Below, in pieces: positions 1-8,728 of a stretch of DNA of 64,000 nucleotides. Made by a program: the position numbers and the translations under genes. The notes beneath the pieces were generated by a model, which made no database searches, was not told the origin of the DNA, and saw only the letters and a list, made by a program, of their open reading frames with translations. This stretch comes from an uncultured delta proteobacterium (GTDB lineage Bacteria; Myxococcota_A; Polyangia; Polyangiales; Polyangiaceae), in contig CAIVJW010000054.1 in assembly GCA_903906315.1 (NCBI GenBank), positions 54,616 to 118,615 of the forward strand, read 5' to 3'. The stretch's first letter is position 1. Every line of letters begins with the position of its first letter.

Positions 1-504
1 GCGGCGGTCGTCGTCGTCGATCACACCGACGCGGACCGCGCCGGCCGCCCGCGCGGCAAGCGCTTCGGCACCCTCGTGCACGGCGTCCTGTCCGAGGCGC
101 CGTTCGACGCGGATCGCGCGGCGATCGACCTCTTGGCGCGCGCGATCGCCCGCCACGAGGACGCCCCGGAGGCCGAGGTGCTGGCCGCCGTCGACGCCGC
201 GATCCACGCGCTCGCCCACCCGCTCCTCCGCCGCGCGGCCGCCGCGTCCTCGCGCGGGGAGTGCCGCCGCGAGGCGCCGATCACGCAGGCCCTCGAGGAC
301 GGCGCGATCGTGGACGGCACCGTCGACCTCGCCTTCCGCGAGGCCGCACCGGACGGCGGCGCCGTGTGGACGGTCGTCGACTTCAAGACCGACGTCGAGA
401 TCGGCCCGGTCCTCGCGCGCTACGAAGCGCAGGTGCGGATCTACGCGCGCGCGATCACGGCGGCGACCGGCGAGCCCGCCCGCGCGGTGCTGCTCTCGGT
501 CTGA
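1..504 (+). CDS. AddA/UvrD-type helicase, C-terminal nuclease domain (5' end outside window)
   Basis: The reading frame is open from base 1 and ends at 504, so only the last 167 residues are present. They carry the signature of the RecB-like PD-(D/E)XK nuclease found at the C-terminus of AddA and related UvrD helicases: GTLVHGVL, then VDGTVDLAF with a catalytic Asp, VVDFKTD with the Asp and Lys of the active site, and the QVRIYARAI helix (QxxxY). In that family the nuclease trims DNA ends during recombinational repair. The helicase part lies upstream of the window, so AddA and a stand-alone nuclease-helicase variant cannot be told apart. The next gene follows after 146 bases. Confidence 0.8.
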   Translation, partial: AAVVVVDHTDADRAGRPRGKRFGTLVHGVLSEAPFDADRAAIDLLARAIARHEDAPEAEVLAAVDAAIHALAHPLLRRAAAASSRGECRREAPITQALEDGAIVDGTVDLAFREAAPDGGAVWTVVDFKTDVEIGPVLARYEAQVRIYARAITAATGEPARAVLLSV

Positions 505-650
505 TCGGCTTGGACGCCCGGGGCATCGCGCCCCCGAGCCTCGCGGACGGCCGCGATCGAGGGCGACGATTCGCCCCTGTCCGGCCTGCGACTTCGCCGA
601 TACCCTCGCTCGGTGGCGCCGGACTCGACCGCCGCGCCCCCCACCGAGCG

Positions 651-1943
651 ATGAGCGAAACCGGAGCGAGCTCCCCATCCAGAACGATCCGGGCCCGCGC
701 GCACGATCGGAGAATCGTCGTCCCGAAGAAGCTCGCCGAGCTCACGACGTGGTCGCCCGCGCGCGAGGCGCGCCCCGAGGACGCCGGGCTGCGCGAGCCC
801 GACGTACAGGCGATCTGGGCGGCGACCGAGGGCCTCTACCGCACCGGCCTGCACCCGGCGATCGCGCTCTGCGTGCGCCGCCACGGCCGCGTGGTGCTCG
901 ACCGCGCGATCGGCCACGTCGGCGGTAACGGCCCCGGCGACGCGCCCGACGAGCCGAAGGTCCTCGCCACGCCCGACACCCCGTTCTGCGTCTTCTCGGT
1001 CTCGAAGGCCGTGACGGCGATGCTCATCCACCTGCTCGACGAGCGCGACGAGCTCCGCCTCGACGACGCGGTCGGCGAGTACATCCCGGAGTTCTCCCGC
1101 CACGGCAAGCGGCGCGTCACGATCCGCCACGTGCTGACGCATCGCGCCGGCATCCCCACCGTGCCCGGCGAGCACGCCGACCTCGACCTGCTCGCGGACT
1201 GGGACGGCATCCTCGCCCGCCTCTGCGACGCGGAGCCCACGTTCTCCGCCGGGCGCCGCCTCGCGTACCACGCGATCACGGGCGGCTACGTGCTCGGCGA
1301 GATCATCCGCCGCGTCACCGGCAAGGACGTTCGCACGTTCCTGCGCGACGAGATCAAGGTCCCGCTCGGCCTGCGCTGGTTCGGCTACGGCGTGAAGCCC
1401 GAAGAGCTGCCCTTCGTCGCGCGCAACTACACGACCGGCGGGCCCGTGCCGCCGCCGATCTCGACGCTCGTGCGGCGCGCGCTCGGCGTGCCGTTCGCCG
1501 CCGTGGCGGGGCTCTCGAACGACCCGCGCTACCTCACCGCGGTCATGCCCTCGGGCAACCTCGTCGCGACGGCCTCGGAGCTCGCCACGTTCTTCCAGGT
1601 GCTGCTGAACCACGGCGAGCTCGACGGCGTGCGCCTGTTCGCGCCGCGCACCGTGCGCCGCGCCCTCACCGAGAGCGCCTACCTCGAGCTCGATCTCACG
1701 CTCGCCCTGCCCCTCCGCTACGGCCTCGGCTTCATGCTCGGCGCGCCGTTCGGGAGCATCTTCGGCCCGTCGACGCCCCACGCCTTCGGCCACTACGGCT
1801 TCATCAACGTCATCTGCTGGGCCGACCCCGACCGCGACGTCTCCGTCAGCCTGCTCACGTCGGGCAAGCCGTTCCTCGGCCCGCACCTCTACCGGCTGTT
1901 CGAGGTGCTGCGCACGATCGGCCACGTCTGCCGGCGCCGCTGA
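651..1943 (+). CDS. Beta-lactamase-family serine hydrolase
   Basis: The 430-residue protein belongs to the class C beta-lactamase/esterase family (serine hydrolases acting on esters, amides or D-peptides). The SxxK motif is SVSK (Ser116, Lys119). A Tyr in the AYHAITGG segment fits the second-motif Tyr, and GHYGFIN supplies the third HxG motif. HVLTHRAGIP is the conserved segment that follows SxxK in this family. No convincing signal peptide is visible, so it may act in the cytoplasm. The ATG at 651 was chosen because the frame upstream of it is low-complexity Arg-rich sequence. The substrate is unknown. It lies 11 bases before lnt on the same strand and may be co-transcribed with it. Confidence 0.85.
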   Translation: MSETGASSPSRTIRARAHDRRIVVPKKLAELTTWSPAREARPEDAGLREPDVQAIWAATEGLYRTGLHPAIALCVRRHGRVVLDRAIGHVGGNGPGDAPDEPKVLATPDTPFCVFSVSKAVTAMLIHLLDERDELRLDDAVGEYIPEFSRHGKRRVTIRHVLTHRAGIPTVPGEHADLDLLADWDGILARLCDAEPTFSAGRRLAYHAITGGYVLGEIIRRVTGKDVRTFLRDEIKVPLGLRWFGYGVKPEELPFVARNYTTGGPVPPPISTLVRRALGVPFAAVAGLSNDPRYLTAVMPSGNLVATASELATFFQVLLNHGELDGVRLFAPRTVRRALTESAYLELDLTLALPLRYGLGFMLGAPFGSIFGPSTPHAFGHYGFINVICWADPDRDVSVSLLTSGKPFLGPHLYRLFEVLRTIGHVCRRR

Positions 1944-1954
1944 TCACGCCGGGC

Positions 1955-3559
1955 GTGATGGCTACGCCTCGCGGCATGGGAGCGATCCGATCGCTCGCTC
2001 GCTGGGTCCCGCGGGTCGCGATGGCCGCGGGGTCGGGCGCGCTCCTCGCCGCCATCGCGCCGCCGCGAAACCTCCACGGGCTGCACTGGGTCACGTTCGT
2101 GCCCCTCCTCGTCGCGCTGCGCCCGGGCGAGGCCCGGACGAGCGCGCGCCTGGCGTTCGTCGCCGGCTTCGCCGCGCAGGCGACGATCTTCTGGTGGATC
2201 GTCGCCACCGTCGTCCGCTTCGCGAGCCTGCCGAAGCCGGTCGCCTGGCTCTTGCTCGCCGTCTTCGCGGCCGTCTTCGCGCTGCCGTACGCCGCGGCGT
2301 TCGGGATCGCGCCGTGGCTGCGCGAGCGCCTGGGCGTGGCGTGGGTATTCGCGCTGCCCGCGTGGCTGGTCGCCGTCGAGCGCCTCTCTCCGCAGCTCTT
2401 CCCCTACTACCAGGGTGTCAGTCAGTACCGCGTAGCATGGGTCTTCCAGCTCGCCAGCGTCCTCGGTGTAATGGGTGTCTCCTACCTCGTCGTGATGGTC
2501 AATTGCGCCGTCGCCGAGGTCATCCTCCGGCTCCGCGAGCGCCGCCGGCTGCCGTGGCCTGCGTTCGGGGCCGTCGCGCTGATCTTCGCCGTGAACCTCG
2601 CGTTCGGCGCCGCCCGAACCGCCCGGGTCGACGCGCTGCTCGCGACGGCGCGCACGATCAAGGTCGCCCTGCTCCAGACGACGGCCATGCACCGCACGCC
2701 CTGGACCAAGCTCACGCGCCAGGTGATGCCCGAGCACCCCGACCTCGTGGTGTGGCCGGAGAGCGCCATTTCGCAGGACCCGACGGAGCCCGCGACGCGG
2801 ACGCTCCTGTCGACGCTCGCGCGCGAGGGCCATTTCGATCTGTTCCTCGGCGGCGGCACGGTCGACCGCCCGGGGACGAAGGAGCGACGGGAGTACAACT
2901 CCGCGTACCATTTCGATCGCAACGGCGAGATCGCCGGCCGCTACGACAAGATGGTGCTGCTCCCGTTCGGCGAGTACATGCCTCTGTCGGACACGTTCCC
3001 TTCGCTGAAGCGGATCTCCGGGCCGAGCGACCTCGTCGCCGGCAAGGACCCGGTCGTGCTCCGCGCGGACGGCTACACCTTCACCGGCCCCATCTGTTAC
3101 GAGGCGATCCTCGACGACCAGATGCGCAAGCTCTCGGGAGCCGACCTCATCGTGAACGTGACCAACGACGGCTGGTTCGGCGACACCGCCGCGCCCCACC
3201 AGCACGCGATGCTCGCCGCCGTGCAGGCCGTGCAGATCGGCCGGCCGCTCCTGCGGGTCGCGTACACGGGCACGTCGTTCGTGGTCGAGCCCCACGGGCG
3301 GATCCTCTACGAGACCAAGCCCTTCACCGAGGTCGCCGAGGTGCGGCCGCTGCGCCTCGCGTCGGTGGACACGCTCTATGGCCAGGGCGGCTGGCTGTTT
3401 CCGTGGGCCTGCGTGGCCGCCGCGATCGGGGCCATCCTGAAGGCGCGCCGCGCCACTCCGAAGGTCGCGCCCGCCGCTCCCCCGCCGACGGCGACGCATC
3501 CGCCGGCGCCCCTGGTCGCGCCCCCTGCCCCGTCGCCGCCTTCGCCCCTCGTAGACTGA
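1955..3559 (+). CDS. lnt: Apolipoprotein N-acyltransferase
   Basis: Lnt adds the third acyl chain to the N-terminal Cys of lipoproteins at the periplasmic face of the inner membrane. The 534-residue length is typical. The N-terminal ~225 residues form a hydrophobic multi-pass region, followed by a carbon-nitrogen hydrolase domain with the catalytic triad visible as Glu269 (VVWPESAIS), Lys332 (RYDKMVLLPFGEYMPL) and Cys381 (GPICYEAI). NVTNDGWFGDTAAPHQH is a further family hallmark. The C-terminus has an extra Pro/Ala-rich tail of about 35 residues after the last membrane helix. The frame opens with GTG at 1955 directly followed by ATG at 1958; either may be used. The many lipoproteins encoded nearby would be its substrates. 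Confidence 0.93.
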   Translation: MMATPRGMGAIRSLARWVPRVAMAAGSGALLAAIAPPRNLHGLHWVTFVPLLVALRPGEARTSARLAFVAGFAAQATIFWWIVATVVRFASLPKPVAWLLLAVFAAVFALPYAAAFGIAPWLRERLGVAWVFALPAWLVAVERLSPQLFPYYQGVSQYRVAWVFQLASVLGVMGVSYLVVMVNCAVAEVILRLRERRRLPWPAFGAVALIFAVNLAFGAARTARVDALLATARTIKVALLQTTAMHRTPWTKLTRQVMPEHPDLVVWPESAISQDPTEPATRTLLSTLAREGHFDLFLGGGTVDRPGTKERREYNSAYHFDRNGEIAGRYDKMVLLPFGEYMPLSDTFPSLKRISGPSDLVAGKDPVVLRADGYTFTGPICYEAILDDQMRKLSGADLIVNVTNDGWFGDTAAPHQHAMLAAVQAVQIGRPLLRVAYTGTSFVVEPHGRILYETKPFTEVAEVRPLRLASVDTLYGQGGWLFPWACVAAAIGAILKARRATPKVAPAAPPPTATHPPAPLVAPPAPSPPSPLVD

Positions 3560-3771
3560 CAATCACCGACTCCACGACTGGCCACGACCGGCCGCGCGGA
3601 TCGGGGGCGGGCGGCCGTCCGGCCACGACGGCCGGCGCGCGTCGCCGGGCCCCGCGACCGGACCTCGCAAAGTCCGCCGCCGGAATGCGCGGCCCGTGGC
3701 AGAATGCCGGCGACACCACGGTCGGCGGTGGGTGGCGCCCGCCACGCCCCCCCCGCCTGGCGCCTGCCCCC

Positions 3772-5955
3772 ATGACCACGATCCCCGTCCTCGAGAGACC
3801 GTACGCCCGCGGGCCCCATACGACCGTCGACGACGATCCGCCGCCCGAGAGCGCCTTCAACCGCGCCGCGCGCGAGCTCGCGGCGATCCCCGGCTGCGTC
3901 GACATGATCGAGGTGCCCGCCGGTTCGGTCGTCGTCGAGGAGGGCTTTCACGACCGCGACATGTATTTCGTCGTCTCGGGGCACGCGATGCTGCGGCGCA
4001 GCGGCATCGACCTCGGCCCGCTCGGGCCCGGCGACCACTTCGGCGAGCTCGCGCTCATCGCGGGCCGCCCGCGCGCCGCGTCCGTGTACGCGATCACGGA
4101 TCTGCGCCTCGCGCGCCTGCCTCAGCAGCGCTTCCAGGACCTCATCGCGAGCCACCCCGCCGTCGCGCTGAGCTTCATCCAGGAGCTCGTGAGCGTGCTC
4201 GGCAAGGAGCTCGCGGACATGACCGACAGCGTCGCGCTGCTCCTGCGGGAGAGGTCGCTGCCGCGCCGCACGCAGGTGCGCGTCCGCGTGGGCGCGGCGC
4301 CGATCGTCGTGCGCACGGGCACACCGGCGGCAAACCTCCTGCCGACCGAGGTCAACGGCCGCCCGGTCGTCGCCGCGCTCATCGATCGCAAGGCCGTGCC
4401 GCTGCTCACGCCGATCGCCTCCGAGGGATCCATCGAGCCGCTCACGACCGCGCACTGGGAGGGCCGCAAGATCTACCGCGCGAGCGTCGGCCTGCTCCTG
4501 CTCGAGGCCGCGCGCCGCGTCGAGGTGCGCCTCGACCTGCGCCTCGGCCCGTCGCTCGGCAGCGGCCAGATCGTCGAGGTGAACGGGTCGGGCGACCCAC
4601 ACGACCTGCCCGCGCTCGCCTGCACGCTCAGCGAGATGATGCGCACCCTCGCGATCGGCGACGCGCCCTGCCGGCAGGAGCTCTGGACGGCGGAGGAGGC
4701 GACCACGCACTTCCTCGAGCGCGGCTGGACGGACGCGGCCGCGCTGCTCCGCACCTGGCGCGACCCGACGGTGCCGCTCGTGAGCGCAGGCGAGGTGTAC
4801 GCGCTCGCCCTCGGCCCGGTCGTGCCGAGCCTCGGCATGCTCCGCGGCTTCTCGGTCCAGGCGAACGACGGCGACCTCGTGCTCTCGTTCGGCGACGAGG
4901 ATCTGCACGGCGCCCCCGGCCTCGAGGCCGCGCTCTCGATGCACGGCAGCTCGGCCCAGCGGCGGCGCGAGGCCAGCATGGCGCACGACCACCGAGGCTG
5001 GCTCGACGCGTTCGGGGTCACGAGCGTCGGCGCCTTCAACGAGCTCTGCGTCTCGGGCAAGGTCTCCGAGCTCATCCGCATGAGCGAGGGCTTCCACGAG
5101 AAGCGCGTCGGCCGCATCGCCGACGAGATCGCGGCCCGCCGCGGCGACGTGCGCGTGATCTCGATCGCGGGCCCCTCGTCGTCGGGCAAGACGACGTTCA
5201 TCAAGCGCCTCGTCGTCCAGCTGCTCATCGACGGCCTCGAGCCGCTCGCGATCTCGCTCGACGACTACTACCTCGACCGCGAGCGGTCGCCGCGTGACGA
5301 GAATGGCGAGTTCGATTTCGAGGCCTTCGAGGCGCTCGACATCCCGCTCCTCCAGCAGCACTTCGCGCGCCTGCTCACGGGCGAGCGGGTGAAGACGGCG
5401 CGCTACGACTTCCAGAGCGGCAAGAGCCAGTCCGCGGGCGGTCCGGAGCTCGAGATGAAGCCGGGGGTGGTGCTCCTGCTCGAGGGCATCCACGGCCTGA
5501 ACCCGCGCCTCTGGTCGGGGCTCCTCGAGCCGCACCAGGTCTTCCGCATCTTCATCGAGCCCGCGACCGCGCTCGCGTTCGACCGCCTGACGCGCGCGTC
5601 GGTCGCCGACCTCCGGCTCATCCGCCGCATCGTGCGCGACCGCCACCAGCGCGGGCACACCGCCGCGGCGAACATCGCGCGCTGGCCGAGCGTCCGCGCC
5701 GGCGAGCGCAAGCACATCTTCCCCTTCGAGCCGCAGGCCGACGCGATCTACGACTCGTCGCTCATCTACGAGCCTGCCGTGCTCAAGGTCTTCGCCGAAC
5801 GCTATCTGCTCGAGGTGCCCGAGACCGATCCGGCGTTCACCACGTCGTACCGCCTGCGGCAGCTCATCGATCGCTTCGTCGCGATCTACCCGGACCACGT
5901 GCCGTCGACCTCGATCTTGCGCGAGTTCATCGGCGGCAGCGGCTGGGAGCGCTGA
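3772..5955 (+). CDS. Cyclic-nucleotide-binding domain fused to TGS/ThrRS-like region and uridine-kinase-type kinase
   Basis: This 727-residue fusion has three parts. Residues ~43-160 form a CRP-type cyclic-nucleotide-binding domain with an intact phosphate-binding cassette, FGELALIAGRPRAASV, keeping Glu92 and Arg101. Residues ~167-390 resemble the TGS plus threonyl-tRNA-synthetase-like region found in some bacterial nucleoside kinases. Residues ~455-727 are a uridine kinase/phosphoribulokinase domain with Walker A GPSSSGKTT (467-475), SLDDYYLDR (495-503) and LLLEGIHGLNP (568-578). Kinases of this class phosphorylate nucleosides such as uridine with ATP or GTP. The N-terminal domain suggests control by cAMP or cGMP, which is an inference. 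The ATG at 3772 places the first domain intact; upstream sequence in this frame is shadow of lnt. Confidence 0.85.
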   Translation: MTTIPVLERPYARGPHTTVDDDPPPESAFNRAARELAAIPGCVDMIEVPAGSVVVEEGFHDRDMYFVVSGHAMLRRSGIDLGPLGPGDHFGELALIAGRPRAASVYAITDLRLARLPQQRFQDLIASHPAVALSFIQELVSVLGKELADMTDSVALLLRERSLPRRTQVRVRVGAAPIVVRTGTPAANLLPTEVNGRPVVAALIDRKAVPLLTPIASEGSIEPLTTAHWEGRKIYRASVGLLLLEAARRVEVRLDLRLGPSLGSGQIVEVNGSGDPHDLPALACTLSEMMRTLAIGDAPCRQELWTAEEATTHFLERGWTDAAALLRTWRDPTVPLVSAGEVYALALGPVVPSLGMLRGFSVQANDGDLVLSFGDEDLHGAPGLEAALSMHGSSAQRRREASMAHDHRGWLDAFGVTSVGAFNELCVSGKVSELIRMSEGFHEKRVGRIADEIAARRGDVRVISIAGPSSSGKTTFIKRLVVQLLIDGLEPLAISLDDYYLDRERSPRDENGEFDFEAFEALDIPLLQQHFARLLTGERVKTARYDFQSGKSQSAGGPELEMKPGVVLLLEGIHGLNPRLWSGLLEPHQVFRIFIEPATALAFDRLTRASVADLRLIRRIVRDRHQRGHTAAANIARWPSVRAGERKHIFPFEPQADAIYDSSLIYEPAVLKVFAERYLLEVPETDPAFTTSYRLRQLIDRFVAIYPDHVPSTSILREFIGGSGWER

Positions 5956-6310
5956 TCGGTCGAGGTCGACCGGCACGTCCGCCGCGTCGACCGCGGACAC
6001 GCCGACGGCCTCGGCGCTCGGGTCGCCCGACCCCCGATCACCGCCCCGCGGTCGCACCGAGCACCCGCCCGACCGGCTCGAAGTGCGCAATGCGGAGTCG
6101 GACACGACCGCACGCGATGCGTGGAACTCCTGGCAGGCCGGGCGATGGCCCCTCCCACCAGAGCCATACGCGACGGGTCGCACTCACTTTGTTGGTGCCG
6201 CTCGTCGGATTTCGTGACATTGCGAAGAGCGACATTCGGAGTCGACCCCGAGCACGCGCGCTCGCCGGCCTGGTGCCGGCGCCGGAGCGCGCCCTCGGCG
6301 GCGACCCGGA
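5956..6310. other. Intergenic region with two small hairpins and the leader of the next gene
   Basis: This 355-base gap has no credible gene. Directly after the kinase stop, 5957-5972 can form a 7-bp stem (CGGTCGA/TCGACCG) with a 2-base loop. A second 6-bp stem (GTCCGC at 5977-5982, GCGGAC at 5993-5998) follows. Together they could slow or end transcription, but there is no T-run. The part from about 6181 is less GC-rich and should hold the promoter of the gene at 6311; no clear -35/-10 pair was found. Confidence 0.3.
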
Positions 6311-7081
6311 ATGAGCGACCGGATGAGCATGAGCACGAGCACGACGCGAGCGATTGACGATCTGGTGGACCGGCTTGCCGGTGACATCCTGAACATCTTG
6401 GATCACGCACGGGAGGGACACCGCGCGCGAGTGCTCGCGACCGTGGCGACTCTGCTCGGCGGCCACGCGGCGGCCCTCGCGCCGAAGGCGACAAAGCCGG
6501 AGCGCGCGGCCCCGCGAACGCCGACGCCGGCGCCGAAGCCGAAGCAAGCGCCGAAGCCGAAGCAAGCCACTCTCCGCGCGGAAAAGCGCCCTGTCGAGCC
6601 GCCCAGCCCCGCGCCGGCGCCTATCGCTCCCGCGCCCGCCCCTGCGGCGCCCCCCTCTGCCGCGCGCAAGCCGCGGCCGATCCGGGCTCGCGTGATGCCG
6701 CTCGACAGGCACGTTGCTCCGGTGCCGGAGCCCGACGAAGAGCCGGTGTCGGAGCGGCGCGAGGGCGGGCCGTCCGCGTCGGAACGCGAGACGGCCGTGC
6801 TCGAGGCGGTGCGCCTCGCCGTCCGCGCGACCGCGGGCGAGGTCGCCGAGCACTGCGGGCTGCCGAACGGCACCGCGTACGTGGTCCTGCGCGCGCTGTG
6901 CGCCTCGCGGCGCGTGGCCAAGACGGAGACCTCGCGAGGCATCGAGTACAGCCTCGTGTCGACGGGCGGAATCCAGCCTTTCAAGCGTTCCAAGGCCACC
7001 GCCCCCGGAGCGGAGCCGGCCTCCGAGACCGTGCCGGCGACGCACGGTGAAGCCGAAGCCGCGGCGCACCTGGTGGCCTGA
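6311..7081 (+). CDS. Ala/Pro-rich protein with C-terminal winged-helix-like domain
   Basis: The 256 residues fall in three parts: a short helical N-terminus (residues ~12-55), a long Ala/Pro/Lys-rich disordered stretch (~57-150), and a compact domain at ~155-217 that reads like a winged helix-turn-helix. In it, GEVAEHCGLPNGTAYVVLRA would be the HTH and ASRRVAKTETSRGIEYSLV the wing. The linker contains two copies of APKPKQ. The same layout occurs in the gene at 20277, so the two probably belong to one family of small nucleoid-type or regulatory proteins. Three in-frame Met codons (6311, 6323, 6329) leave the exact start open. Binding to DNA is inferred from the fold-like pattern only. Confidence 0.65.
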   Translation: MSDRMSMSTSTTRAIDDLVDRLAGDILNILDHAREGHRARVLATVATLLGGHAAALAPKATKPERAAPRTPTPAPKPKQAPKPKQATLRAEKRPVEPPSPAPAPIAPAPAPAAPPSAARKPRPIRARVMPLDRHVAPVPEPDEEPVSERREGGPSASERETAVLEAVRLAVRATAGEVAEHCGLPNGTAYVVLRALCASRRVAKTETSRGIEYSLVSTGGIQPFKRSKATAPGAEPASETVPATHGEAEAAAHLVA

Positions 7082-7083
7082 TC

Positions 7084-7105
7084 GCGCCGCCCCGGCGGGG
7101 GGCGC
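7084..7105 (+). terminator. GC-rich hairpin after the winged-helix gene
   Basis: Three bases after the stop at 7081, GCGCCGCCCC (7084-7093) pairs with GGGGGGCGC (7097-7105) around a 3-base loop, with one bulged G. It lies between convergent genes (the antiporter ends at 7366). No U-tract follows, so intrinsic termination is plausible but unproven. Confidence 0.4.
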
Positions 7106-7365
7106 GGTTGGCACCGACGCCGGGGATTCTGCGAGCAGGCCGCCGCCCGACGGGACCGAGGTGGCCACGAGCGCTCGGCGACGACGGTAGACGGCGTTGC
7201 CCTGGTTGCGGGGGCCTCGGCGCCCTCACCAAGGTCGAAGCCGGCCAAAGCCTCACGCGGGCCGCATCACGAAGCGGGGTCATCCGCCGGGGTTGGCGCG
7301 CTCTCGCGGCCTCGGCGGCAGGTCCCGACCGGGCCCCTACCCCGAGCGCAGCAGGCGTGTCCGCA

Positions 7366-8694
7366 TCACGCGGCCCGCGCTTCGCTCCGACGGAGGCTCC
7401 ACTTCAGCGCCGGCGGCGCCACGAACGTGGTCGCGATCACCATGACGACGATCGCCGAGTACGTGGCTCGATCGAACAAGGGCGCTCCGCCGAGCGTCAG
7501 GGTCATTCCCATGTTCGCGAAGATCAGCCCGACCTCGCCCCGCGGCACCATTCCGAGGCCGACGGTGATCCGATCGACGCCTTTGCCCGTCCCGAGCATC
7601 GCGGCCTGCTTGCCGACGATCGCGACGAACGTGAGCGCGGCGGCGAGCAGCGGCACGCCAGGGCCGAGGAAGGCGGCGAGGTCGGTCCGCAGCCCCATCA
7701 TCACGAAGAACACGGGCGCGAGAAACGAGGTGATCGGCTCGACGAGGTCCTCGAGCCCGTGCTCGCCGCGGCTCGTGAAGTCCTGATAGTGCACGTCCTC
7801 GAGCACGAGGCCGGCTGCGAACGCGCCGACGATGGGCGCGAGGCCGGCGGCGCCCGCGGCCCACGAGAACAGAAAGCAGATCGCGAGCCCCACCGCGAGC
7901 AGCACGCCGCGCGCCTTGAGGCGTGAGGCCACGCGCAGCAGCCGCGGTGACGCCCACACGCCGGTGACGAGCGCGGCGACGAGGAACCCGGCCGCCTTCA
8001 CGACGATGATCGCGATGCCCACGATCGAGGCGCTCGCGCCGCGGTCGGCCGCGGCGACCGCGCCGCCGACCACCGCGAGCAGGACGAGGCCGAGCACGTC
8101 GTCGATGACGGCGGCGCCCAGGATGATGCGCGCCTCCGGGGTCTTGCTGCGGCCGAGATCGGAGAGCACGCGGGCGGTGATTCCCACGCTCGTCGCGCTC
8201 AGCGCCGCGCCGAGGAACGCGTGTACGTAGGGACCGGATGCGGGCAAGAGCCAGGCGCCGACGAGCCAGCCGAGACCGAAGGGCACGACCACGCCGAGCG
8301 TCGCGACGGCGAGCGACGCCCAGCCGACGGCGAGCATCTGCGCGACGGTCGACTCGAGGCCGACGCGGAACAAGAGCAGGATGACGCCGAGGCGCGCGAG
8401 CAGGTCGAGCGCGGGATCGGCCTTCAGCGGCTCGAACCAGGGGACGCCCAGGATCACGGCGTTGCCGAGCACGACGCCCGCGACGAGCTCGCCGAGCACG
8501 GCCGGCTGGCCGACGCGCACCGCGAGGTCGCCGAAGAGCTTGGCGCAGAGCAGCACGACCGCGAGCGCGAGGGCGACGGCGGCGGTCGGGTCGACGTGGG
8601 CGCCCGCGTCGTTCGCGAGCGCGGGCGCGGCGCCGGCGAGGAGCACCGACGCGCCGAGGAGCACGGCGAGGCGGCGACGAGGCGGCAGGGTCAT
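7366..8694 (-). CDS. Cation:proton antiporter (CPA2 family)
   Basis: This 442-residue membrane protein has about 12 predicted hydrophobic segments after a signal-like N-terminus. Family features of KefB/NapA-type Na+(K+)/H+ antiporters are visible: GELVAGVVLGN in the first helix pair, LLFRVGLEST, the AVIDDVLGL segment with the two adjacent acidic residues of electroneutral-to-electrogenic CPA2 transporters, and LAPVFFVMMGLRTDL. No C-terminal RCK/TrkA regulatory domain is present. The ATG at 8694 was taken; an in-frame ATG at 8709 is the alternative. It lies 34 bases downstream of tolB on the same strand and is probably the last gene of that transcript. The transported ion cannot be told from sequence. 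Confidence 0.88.
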   Translation of the reverse strand: MTLPPRRRLAVLLGASVLLAGAAPALANDAGAHVDPTAAVALALAVVLLCAKLFGDLAVRVGQPAVLGELVAGVVLGNAVILGVPWFEPLKADPALDLLARLGVILLLFRVGLESTVAQMLAVGWASLAVATLGVVVPFGLGWLVGAWLLPASGPYVHAFLGAALSATSVGITARVLSDLGRSKTPEARIILGAAVIDDVLGLVLLAVVGGAVAAADRGASASIVGIAIIVVKAAGFLVAALVTGVWASPRLLRVASRLKARGVLLAVGLAICFLFSWAAGAAGLAPIVGAFAAGLVLEDVHYQDFTSRGEHGLEDLVEPITSFLAPVFFVMMGLRTDLAAFLGPGVPLLAAALTFVAIVGKQAAMLGTGKGVDRITVGLGMVPRGEVGLIFANMGMTLTLGGAPLFDRATYSAIVVMVIATTFVAPPALKWSLRRSEARAA

Positions 8695-8728
8695 GTGCGC
8701 CGGGAGCATGGCCCGCGCGGTGAGCGCG

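Noticed and set aside
7108..7926. A 272-residue plus-strand frame
   Set aside because: It is antisense to the antiporter gene and made of Arg/His/Glu-rich shadow sequence.
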